This document shows, in pieces, positions 1 to 4,856 of a stretch of DNA of 6,365 nucleotides. The stretch spans positions 1 to 6,365 of the forward strand of contig JAFUDW010000194.1 in the NCBI GenBank assembly GCA_017464225.1, in the 5' to 3' direction. Position 1 is the stretch's first letter. Every line of letters begins with the position of its first letter. The notes under the pieces are model-generated. The model was not told the DNA's origin, ran no database searches, and saw only the letters and a program-made list of their open reading frames with translations. Made by a program: the position numbers and the translations under genes. This stretch comes from Clostridia bacterium. Lineage in GTDB: Bacteria; Bacillota_A; Clostridia; Christensenellales; Aristaeellaceae.

Positions 1-183
1 AAGGCAAAAAGGGGATTGCTGCCGCTGGCCATTCTTCTGCACATGCTGATGGATGTCTTCCCCGCCCTGTACCAGAGAGGCGCGGTACAGCTATGGGCGG
101 TCGAGATCTGGGCGGCTTTCTGGACTGCGGTGATTGCTTTCATTGCGGTCGGACTATATAGAAAATTGAAAGAATATAGATAA
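1..183 (+). CDS. C-terminal fragment of a membrane protein, probably YhfC-family intramembrane protease
   Basis: The frame is open from the first base and ends at TAA 181-183, giving 60 residues with the start outside the window. The fragment has two hydrophobic stretches: one around the HMLMDVFPALYQRG segment (residues 14-27) and a final helix rich in W, A, I and V (about 32-53). It ends in a basic tail, RKLKEYR. The H-x3-D pair followed by P-A-L-Y-Q-R-G resembles, from memory, the end of YhfC-family glutamic-type intramembrane proteases (former DUF2324). That assignment is an inference from a short piece; another polytopic membrane protein is possible. The downstream acetyltransferase starts 20 bases after the stop with no terminator between them, so the two probably share a transcript. 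Confidence 0.5.
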   Translation, partial: KAKRGLLPLAILLHMLMDVFPALYQRGAVQLWAVEIWAAFWTAVIAFIAVGLYRKLKEYR

Positions 184-203
184 ACGGGATTTATGGAGGA
201 GCC

Positions 204-623
204 ATGGATTATAGAATAATCAACGCGTCTCAGATCGACGCATTATGGGACCTGCAAAAGCTGTACAAAGCTGAAATAGGAGAAAACGAGCCGACGAGCG
301 AAGAAAAAGCGCGTTTGGCAAAAGCCATAGACGAGAACAGAATCCATTTTTATGGCGCTTGGGAAGGAAATGATCTGATTGGATGCTGCTCAGTCACCGT
401 GGGTTTTTCAACGTTTGATTATATGCCGAGCGGCGTGTTTGAAGATTTCTATATTCGCTCCGAATATCGTCACAAAGGCACAGCCCGCCAGCTGGTGCAG
501 TTCGCCTACCGCGAGAGCGGCGTTTCCTCATTAACGGTCGGCTGCGCGGACTGCGATATCAAAATGTATCAATCCCTTGGATTTTCAATCCCGCTCGGAA
601 ATCTGCTCGCGTTTGATGAATAA
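204..623 (+). CDS. GNAT-family N-acetyltransferase
   Basis: This is a 139-residue cytoplasmic protein of the Gcn5-related N-acetyltransferase fold, which moves an acetyl group from acetyl-CoA to an amine. The acetyl-CoA pyrophosphate-binding motif A is seen as DFYIRSEYRHKGTARQLV (residues 81-98), in which R89-H-K-G-T-A fits the Q/R-x-x-G-x-G/A loop. The usual closing motif MYQSLGF is at 121-127. Length is typical for a single GNAT domain. The start is supported by GGAGG at 195-199, four bases before ATG, which is a little close. It lies 20 bases after the membrane protein fragment and is probably cotranscribed with it. Codons such as AGA and ATA are commoner here than in the GC-rich genes to the right, which may hint at a different origin. 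The substrate cannot be told from the sequence. Confidence 0.85.
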   Translation: MDYRIINASQIDALWDLQKLYKAEIGENEPTSEEKARLAKAIDENRIHFYGAWEGNDLIGCCSVTVGFSTFDYMPSGVFEDFYIRSEYRHKGTARQLVQFAYRESGVSSLTVGCADCDIKMYQSLGFSIPLGNLLAFDE

Positions 624-675
624 GTCCCATCGGAAAAACAGCTGCAGCCAGAAGATGTAAAAACCTGCCAATCGC

Positions 676-705
676 TTGACATCCTGTTGATCCATTGCAT
701 ATAAT
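676..705 (+). promoter_or_regulatory. Sigma-A type promoter of the SGNH hydrolase gene
   Basis: A perfect -35 box TTGACA (676-681) and a perfect -10 box TATAAT (700-705) are separated by 18 bases. Transcription should begin near 711-713, leaving a leader of about 65 bases before the preferred start codon at 777. The rest of the gap after the acetyltransferase (624-675) shows no clear terminator or other signal. Confidence 0.85.
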
Positions 706-723
706 CATACCGTAACAAAGACC

Positions 724-750
724 CGGGCCGCTTCATGCAGGAGCGGCCTG
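724..750 (+). promoter_or_regulatory. Hairpin in the 5' leader of the SGNH gene
   Basis: GGCCGCT (726-732) is perfectly complementary to AGCGGCC (742-748) across a nine-base loop. The stem extends by a G-U pair and a C-G pair to 724-750. No T-run follows, so it is not an intrinsic terminator. It lies directly after the predicted transcription start and could stabilise the 5' end or affect translation. Its loop contains the ATG at 735, one reason for doubting that codon as the start. Function is an inference. Confidence 0.45.
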
Positions 751-776
751 AACGCTATTCAACGGAGACAATAGGA

Positions 777-1532
777 ATGATCAATTGCCTTTCTTTTTCC
801 CTTTTCTGCAAACGCCTGATATCGCTGGCGGTATGTCTGGCGCTGGCAGCTGGCGCGGCCGCTCCCGCGCCGTCCGCTACCCAATTGCCGGAAGCGGACG
901 ACGGAACCTATCGCTATCTCGCCATCGGCAACAGCATCGTCCGGCATCCGGAATGCGAATACTGGTGGAACGACGCCGGGATGGCGGCTTCCGACGCCGA
1001 GCATGATTACTTTCACATTGTGACCGAATACTTGAAGGAACAGCATCCATCGGTGGAAGCCGCTGCCGTCGGTTTTGTGGAATGGGAAATCGCTTCCGCC
1101 GGCGATCGCTCCGTTTATTCACTCATCGATCAGTATCTTACCAAAGATCTGAACCTGATCACAGTACAGCTCAGCGAAAACGTCAGCCAGACGCGCGGCC
1201 TGGGCAAGCGTTTGGCTGAACTGGTGCGCTATATCCAAAAGCGTTGCCCGAAGGCCGAATTGATCCTTGTGGATGATTTCTGGGACGACGCCAAATCCGA
1301 AATCAAAAAAAAGGCCGCCCGGACGCTGGGCATTCCCTTTGCCAACCTCAGCGCTATCCGGGGACGGGAAGAGTATATGCGATATGTGGGCGACTGGGTC
1401 ACGGGCAGCGACGGACAGCCGCATTTCATCGAGCGGGAGGACGTGGCCAGACATCCCAATGACAAAGGGATGCAGGCCATCGCCCAGGCCATCATCAGCC
1501 AGATGAGGAAGGGGCCTCGGCTTCCCGATTGA
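777..1532 (+). CDS. Secreted SGNH/GDSL-family hydrolase
   Basis: From ATG 777 the protein has 251 residues. That start is preferred because GGAG (764-767) lies nine bases upstream and the protein then opens directly with a signal peptide: K12-R13, a hydrophobic core at about 14-28, then an Ala/Pro-rich region with probable cleavage in the AAAPAPSA stretch (27-34). The in-frame ATG at 735 has no ribosome site and sits in a hairpin loop. SGNH blocks are recognisable: block I is IGNSI (50-54) with predicted nucleophile S53; Q-L-S-E-N-V (131-136) is the Asn block with N135; the C-terminal block has H226-P-N-D-K-G-M with D222 just before. A WWNDAGMAAS segment follows block I. Block I has G-N-S instead of the usual G-D-S, as in one SGNH subgroup I know from memory. 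It is probably an esterase or deacetylase on extracellular carbohydrate or cell wall; the substrate is unknown. It is a single-gene unit facing the SDR gene 15 bases away, with no obvious terminator in between. Confidence 0.82.
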   Translation: MINCLSFSLFCKRLISLAVCLALAAGAAAPAPSATQLPEADDGTYRYLAIGNSIVRHPECEYWWNDAGMAASDAEHDYFHIVTEYLKEQHPSVEAAAVGFVEWEIASAGDRSVYSLIDQYLTKDLNLITVQLSENVSQTRGLGKRLAELVRYIQKRCPKAELILVDDFWDDAKSEIKKKAARTLGIPFANLSAIRGREEYMRYVGDWVTGSDGQPHFIEREDVARHPNDKGMQAIAQAIISQMRKGPRLPD

Positions 1533-1547
1533 GCGCCTCTCCCCTGC

Positions 1548-2261
1548 CTACAGCGAAAATCCGCCGTCCACCGTCAGCGTTTGCCCGGTGATGAAGGACG
1601 CCTGATCGCTGAGCAAAAAATCAGCGGCAGCGGCCACATCCTGCACTGAGCACAGGCGGCCCAACGGCGTTTCATCGGCCAAGGCCTGCTTATCGGCGGC
1701 CGAGTAGCAGGCCATCATATCGGTATCCACCGCGCCGGGCGCCACACAATTGACCCGTACGCCCGAGGGCCCAACCTCTTTGGCCAGGGATCGGGCCATG
1801 CACTGCAAGGCAGCCTTGGTGGCTGCATAGACCGTTTCACAGCTGGCGCCCACCGTGCCCCACATGGAGGATATAAAAACGATATCGCCCTGGCGTTCCC
1901 GTAAAAAGGGCAGCGCTTCCCGGGCGCAAAGAAAAGCGCCCTGCAGATTGGTATCGGCCAGGCGCCGGTACTCCGCCAGCGGCATCTCCTCGGTCAGCCC
2001 GCTCCAGGCAGCGCCGGCATTGCAGATCAGAGCGTCAATATGCCCAAGGCGGCTCCGGGCCTCCTGGAACATGGCGCGCACCTCGTCCTCCTGCCGCACA
2101 TCGCACCGAAAAGAAACAGCCCCCGTTTCGGCAGCCAAGCGCTCGGCCGCCTCCCGGCTATACTGCCAGCAAAAAAGCACGCGCCAGCCCTGAGCGCTGA
2201 AATGCTGCACCAGTCCGGCGCCAATGCCCCGGGCGCCGCCCGTAACGATCATGGTTTTCAT
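1548..2261 (-). CDS. SDR-family NAD(P)-dependent reductase, FabG-like; probably EF-P 5-aminopentanone reductase (YmfI-type)
   Basis: This is a 237-residue classical short-chain dehydrogenase/reductase. Visible motifs are the cofactor loop TGGARGIG (7-14), D54 in CDV, NAG (81-83), N105, the catalytic S132, Y145 and K149 (Y-A-A-T-K), the V-A-P-G segment (173-176), and the SDR C-terminal signature ITGQTLTVDGGF (224-235). The frame remains open far upstream, but the start at 2261 is set by AGGGAGG (2274-2268) six bases before ATG and by the Rossmann fold beginning at once. The SSMWGTVGASCETVY stretch (131-145) matches, as I recall, the clostridial YmfI subgroup, which reduces the 5-aminopentanoyl modification on elongation factor P, rather than the fatty-acid FabG. 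The general class is certain and the subgroup is an inference. No fab genes are nearby, which weakens a fatty-acid role. It has its own promoter and is divergent from birA. Confidence 0.88.
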   Translation of the reverse strand: MKTMIVTGGARGIGAGLVQHFSAQGWRVLFCWQYSREAAERLAAETGAVSFRCDVRQEDEVRAMFQEARSRLGHIDALICNAGAAWSGLTEEMPLAEYRRLADTNLQGAFLCAREALPFLRERQGDIVFISSMWGTVGASCETVYAATKAALQCMARSLAKEVGPSGVRVNCVAPGAVDTDMMACYSAADKQALADETPLGRLCSVQDVAAAADFLLSDQASFITGQTLTVDGGFSL

Positions 2262-2286
2262 GGCGTTCCTCCCTTTCAACACGTCT

Positions 2287-2315
2287 ATTATACAAAAGCT
2301 TTGACGCGCGGTCAA
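2287..2315 (-). promoter_or_regulatory. Promoter of the SDR gene
   Basis: Read on the minus strand, TTGACC (2315-2310) and TATAAT (2292-2287) are 17 bases apart, an excellent sigma-A match. The -35 box lies inside the palindrome TTGAC-GCGCG-GTCAA (2301-2315). The plus-strand complement of the -10 also reads TATTAT (2286-2291), which could serve birA in the opposite direction, but no -35 is visible for it. Confidence 0.75.
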
Positions 2316-2321
2316 CGCGCG
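2301..2321 (+). repeat. Promoter-region motif, copy 1 (between the SDR gene and birA)
   Basis: This 21-base stretch begins TTGACGCGCG, continues GTCAA, and matches the copy at 3079-3099 at 18 of 21 positions. Its first 15 bases are a dyad with arms TTGAC and GTCAA. Here the arm on the far side supplies the minus-strand -35 of the SDR promoter. The similarity to copy 2 continues weakly to about 2329 (AAGGAT against TAGAAT), as if this were a decayed plus-strand promoter whose -10 is now the birA ribosome site. Confidence 0.55.
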
Positions 2322-2334
2322 GAAAGGATGTTTT

Positions 2335-3078
2335 ATGCCGGATATCGCGCTGCTGCGCTCGCTTTTGCCCGATACGCCCATACTGGCTCCCTTTGAAACG
2401 GCCTCCACCAACAGCGACGCTCGGGAATGGCTCAAATCAGGCGCGGAACACGGCAGCCTGGTGGTGACCGGACGGCAAACCGCCGGACGAGGGCGCATGG
2501 GCCGGGCCTTTGTCTCCCAGCCTGGCGGGCTGTACATGAGCATTGTGCTCAAGAGCGATTTGCCCGCGGGCGTGCTGACCACGCTGTGCGCCGTGGCCGT
2601 CCGGCGGGCGGTGATCGAGCTTACCGGCATGACGCCCGGCATCAAATGGGTCAACGATCTGCAATTGAACGGCAAAAAAATCTGCGGCATCCTGTGCGAA
2701 GGCGTTTGGCAGGGCGACCGCCTCCTGGGCGTGATCGCCGGGATCGGACTGAACGTTTGCCAGCAGACGTTCCCGGAAGAGCTGCGGGAAATCGCAGCTT
2801 CGCTGTATCCTGAAGGCGCGTCCCCCATCCCGCACGAACGCTTTGCCGCGGCTATACACACGCAGGTCATGACGCTGCTGCATGCCAATCAAAGCCACAT
2901 GGACGAATACAGGAGGGCCTGCGTCACCCTGGGGCAGCGGGTATCCTGGCAAACATCCGCCGAAACGCGCGAGGGCATGGCCGTCGATGTAGATGCTACT
3001 GGCGCGTTACTCATCGATACCGACGCCGGCCGCGTACGCCTGGCCGCCGGGGAAGTGAGCGTAAAAGCGGCAAAATGA
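2335..3078 (+). CDS. birA: Biotin--[acetyl-CoA-carboxylase] ligase, monofunctional (no HTH domain)
   Basis: This 247-residue enzyme activates biotin with ATP to biotinyl-5'-AMP and attaches it to the lysine of biotin carboxyl carrier proteins in the cytoplasm. Family marks in order are S24-T-N26, the biotinyl-AMP loop RQTAGRGRMGR (47-57), PGGLYMSI (63-70), KWVNDL (104-109), NGKKICGILCE (112-122, with K115 in the place of the conserved catalytic lysine) and GIGLNV (136-141). A small C-terminal beta domain follows from about 195 to 244. The catalytic domain begins at once, so the DNA-binding helix-turn-helix found in bifunctional BirA repressors is missing. It is a group I ligase that cannot itself act as the classical biotin repressor. 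The start at 2335 is backed by AAAGGA (2323-2328) six bases before ATG. Its own promoter is unclear. No carboxylase or biotin-synthesis gene is in view. Confidence 0.95.
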   Translation: MPDIALLRSLLPDTPILAPFETASTNSDAREWLKSGAEHGSLVVTGRQTAGRGRMGRAFVSQPGGLYMSIVLKSDLPAGVLTTLCAVAVRRAVIELTGMTPGIKWVNDLQLNGKKICGILCEGVWQGDRLLGVIAGIGLNVCQQTFPEELREIAASLYPEGASPIPHERFAAAIHTQVMTLLHANQSHMDEYRRACVTLGQRVSWQTSAETREGMAVDVDATGALLIDTDAGRVRLAAGEVSVKAAK

Positions 3079-3099
3079 TTGACGCGCGCTCAATGCGTG
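3079..3099 (+). repeat. Promoter-region motif, copy 2 (after birA)
   Basis: This is the second copy of the 21-base motif at 2301-2321. It begins TTGACGCGCG, continues CTCAA, and differs at three positions. It starts on the base after the birA stop codon. Here the TTGACG is a convincing -35 box on the plus strand. Confidence 0.55.
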
Positions 3100-3108
3100 T
3101 GTTAGAAT
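3079..3108 (+). promoter_or_regulatory. Promoter of the secreted protein and HAD gene pair
   Basis: The -35 TTGACG (3079-3084) and -10 TAGAAT (3103-3108) are 18 bases apart. A TGT directly before the -10 makes an extended -10. Transcription should start near 3114-3116, about 20 bases before the start codon at 3136. There is no terminator between birA and this promoter, so read-through from birA is also likely. Confidence 0.75.
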
Positions 3109-3135
3109 AACAAAAAAACGAGGTGGGGAACACAT

Positions 3136-3783
3136 ATGAAAAAGCGCGTTTTCTGTCTGCTTCTCTCGCTGGCCCTGATGGTCTGCTTTACCGCTCAGGC
3201 CGATGGGATCGGCAGTTTTTACCGGCATATGCAGTACGGCACGCTGACGCCTTATGAAAATTTTGTTTATCACTACGCGCTCAAGGTATTCAGCCGCTTT
3301 GAAATGCTTTCGGACGATTATCTGGAGTTGCTCATGCAGCACATCGACGAGACCCGGGACGAGGACAGCGAGGAAACCTATGATATCCGCATCTGGCTGT
3401 CCCAGGACGGACGCTACCAGTTTGACGTGCAGGTGAAGCAGCCCACGTACGCCACCTTTGCCGAGGAGATCGAAAAAGCCCCGCAGTACCTTGAGCTGAC
3501 GCGGGACAATTATGCCGAGGACAGCAACGTGCGCATGCTCCATGAGGGCATCCTGCGCAGCACGCCCGCCGGAGATATGCTGGAAACCGCCATCGCCTAT
3601 GAGGAAACCGACGAGTACGGACGCGCCTCCACGGTGGTATTCCTTTACTACGATATCTACCAGGACGGCGTTGAATACTGTTTTTCCATGTATGCCTATG
3701 ACGGAGATTACTCCTCCGCTCAGGCCATGCTGAACGAGATCTGCCAGACCGTTCAGCTCTATCCCGTTTCCATTCAGGCGTAA
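3136..3783 (+). CDS. Secreted protein of unknown function
   Basis: I do not recognise this 215-residue protein. It has a clear signal peptide: K2-K-R, a hydrophobic core at 5-19, and an A20-Q-A22 cleavage site before D23. There is no lipobox cysteine at the cleavage site and no later membrane segment, so it should be exported as a soluble or loosely attached protein. The mature part is acidic and rich in Tyr, Asp and Glu. Two stretches look related: 82-112 (YDI, then QDG-x-Y-x-F, then a helix ending in EEI) and 171-202 (YDI, then QDG-x-x-Y-x-F, then a helix ending in NEI). That suggests a duplicated strand-strand-helix unit, loosely like the PsbP/DcrB type of small secreted fold; this is only an impression. 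AGGTGGGG (3121-3128) lies seven bases before ATG. The HAD gene follows after three bases, so the two are cotranslated. Confidence 0.8.
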   Translation: MKKRVFCLLLSLALMVCFTAQADGIGSFYRHMQYGTLTPYENFVYHYALKVFSRFEMLSDDYLELLMQHIDETRDEDSEETYDIRIWLSQDGRYQFDVQVKQPTYATFAEEIEKAPQYLELTRDNYAEDSNVRMLHEGILRSTPAGDMLETAIAYEETDEYGRASTVVFLYYDIYQDGVEYCFSMYAYDGDYSSAQAMLNEICQTVQLYPVSIQA

Positions 3784-3786
3784 GCC

Positions 3787-4443
3787 ATGGAACGCGTTGC
3801 GATTTTTGATTTTGACGGCACGGTCATCCGCGGCGACAGCGTGGTGGCCTTGCTTTTATTTGCCCGAAAACGCCGGATCATATCCTTCCAAACGCTGATC
3901 CGGGCGGCGTGGGCCGGGATGCGCTATCGCGTCGGCCTTTGCGACGCGCTGACCGCCAAGCGCGCAAGCCATGCATTTTTATGCTCCATGCCCCAGAAAA
4001 AACGGGAAGCCTTTCTTCGCGATTTTGCTAAAACATTGGCTGACCGCGCCTATCCGGACGCCATGGCGCAGATCGCGGCCCATAAAAGCGCGGGCGACAC
4101 CGTACTGCTGTGCAGCGCCAGCTGCTCCTGTTATATGCGGTACGCAGCCCCGCTCATCGGGGCGGACGCGCTGCTGTGTACGCCCTGCGCCGCCGACGGG
4201 CGGGTGATCGGCCCCAACTGCCGGGGAGAGGAAAAGGTTCGCCGGGTCACGGCATGGCGCACGGAGCGCAATCTTTCGCCGGACTGCATCTGTGCCGCTT
4301 ACGGCGACAGCAGAGGGGACGCGCCCATCCTGCGCGCCAGTGCCGCACCGGTGCTGGTCAACGCCAAGCGCGGGCTCAAACGGCTGATACCGGACGCCCG
4401 ACAGGTTCAATGGAAAGAAGCAAAAAACGCTCGGGATCGGTGA
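3787..4443 (+). CDS. HAD-superfamily subfamily IB phosphatase-like hydrolase
   Basis: This 218-residue cytoplasmic protein carries all four HAD motifs. They are DFDGTV (8-13) with nucleophile D8 and acid/base D10, S110 in VLLCSAS (106-112), K150 in CRGEEK (145-150), and GDSRGD (173-178) with metal-binding D174 and D178. The helical cap between motifs I and II (about 17-90), the GDSVV following motif I, and the DGRVIGPNCRGEEK stretch (137-150) fit the HAD-IB group that includes SerB-like and YfhB/CicA-like phosphatases. The substrate is unknown: phosphoserine and lipid or lysophospholipid phosphates are family possibilities. It is unusually cysteine-rich, with ten Cys, including C-x3-C-x-C at 109-115 and C-x2-C at 131-134. 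It starts three bases after the secreted protein's stop, with only a weak ribosome site (AGGCG, 3776-3780), so translational coupling is likely. Its last 22 bases form part of the opposite-strand terminator. Confidence 0.85.
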   Translation: MERVAIFDFDGTVIRGDSVVALLLFARKRRIISFQTLIRAAWAGMRYRVGLCDALTAKRASHAFLCSMPQKKREAFLRDFAKTLADRAYPDAMAQIAAHKSAGDTVLLCSASCSCYMRYAAPLIGADALLCTPCAADGRVIGPNCRGEEKVRRVTAWRTERNLSPDCICAAYGDSRGDAPILRASAAPVLVNAKRGLKRLIPDARQVQWKEAKNARDR

Positions 4444-4456
4444 TGAACCCCAAGCG
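4422..4456 (-). terminator. Intrinsic terminator of the spoVA operon
   Basis: In minus-strand RNA, CGCTTGGG (4456-4449) pairs with CCCGAGCG (4435-4428) as an eight-pair stem with one U-G wobble and a 13-base loop. Six T follow (4427-4422). On the plus strand the same site would have a C-A mismatch, so the structure is built for the minus strand. It lies 29 bases past the spoVAE stop and overlaps the HAD gene's 3' end. Confidence 0.75.
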
Positions 4457-4460
4457 TTTG

Positions 4461-4486
4461 GGCATCGGTAAAACGATGCCTTTTTT
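4461..4486 (+). terminator. Intrinsic terminator after the HAD gene
   Basis: GGCATCG (4461-4467) and CGATGCC (4474-4480) form a perfect seven-pair stem with a six-base loop, followed by six T (4481-4486). It ends the transcript of the secreted protein and HAD pair. Its last two T belong to the complement of the spoVAE stop codon (4485-4487). Confidence 0.9.
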
Positions 4487-4856
4487 ATGTTTTGGGTTTG
4501 GGCCTGAACAGCACGGCTGCGATAAAGCCGAAGAATATGGCCGCCGCAATGCCGCCCGCAGCCGCCGTGATGCCGCCCGTAAACGCGCCGATCACGCCGT
4601 TTTCCTGCACGGCGTGAATGGCGCCCTGGGCCAGCGTATGGCCAAAGCCGGTCAGCGGCACGGTGGCCCCCGCCCCGGCAAAGACGGCCAGCGGGCCGTA
4701 CAGGCCAACGGCGCTGAGGAACACCCCGGCGGTAATATAGGCTACCAGGATGCGAGCCGGGGTAAGCTTGGTCTTCAGCACAAGCAATTCTCCGATCAGG
4801 CAAAGCAGTCCGCCCACCGTAAAAGCCTTGAAGTACATCCAGAGCATCGCGCCCAT
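4485..4856 (-). CDS. spoVAE: Stage V sporulation protein AE
   Basis: This is a 123-residue integral membrane protein, close to the usual length of the SpoVAE/SpoVAEb family. It forms part of the channel that takes dipicolinic acid into the forespore during sporulation and releases it at germination. The hydrophobic segments are roughly 5-25, 36-60, 88-108 and 103-117, broken by the family block FAGAGATVPLTGFGHTL (59-75). SpoVAC shares that block, so the two proteins look paralogous. The ATG at 4856 directly follows the spoVAD stop (TGA then ATG with no gap). A GAGGGGGTG ribosome site lies inside the end of spoVAD, so translation is coupled. It is the last gene before the terminator at 4456-4422; no spoVAF or lysA follows here. 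Confidence 0.93.
   Translation of the reverse strand: MGAMLWMYFKAFTVGGLLCLIGELLVLKTKLTPARILVAYITAGVFLSAVGLYGPLAVFAGAGATVPLTGFGHTLAQGAIHAVQENGVIGAFTGGITAAAGGIAAAIFFGFIAAVLFRPKPKT

Noticed and set aside
735..776. The earlier in-frame ATG at 735 as start of the SGNH hydrolase.
   Set aside because: It has no ribosome site and lies in a hairpin loop about 23 bases after the predicted transcription start. It would put 14 charged or polar residues before the signal peptide.
1305..1313. An A-run ending in the heptamer A AAA AAG, in frame inside the SGNH gene, like the dnaX frameshift site, with a short GCCC/GGGC stem just after it.
   Set aside because: A -1 shift would give a protein lacking the catalytic His block. 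The stem is weak and there is no upstream ribosome-like stimulator, so it is most likely a chance run of Lys codons.
1507..1525. A GGAAG/CTTCC hairpin at the end of the SGNH gene as a terminator.
   Set aside because: The stem has only five pairs and no T-run follows. No convincing terminator was found on either strand between the SGNH and SDR genes.
2262..2888. A long in-frame upstream extension of the SDR gene (209 further codons), antisense to birA.
   Set aside because: The SDR fold starts at the ATG at 2261 with a good ribosome site and its own promoter at 2287-2315. The extension reads as low-complexity antisense of birA.
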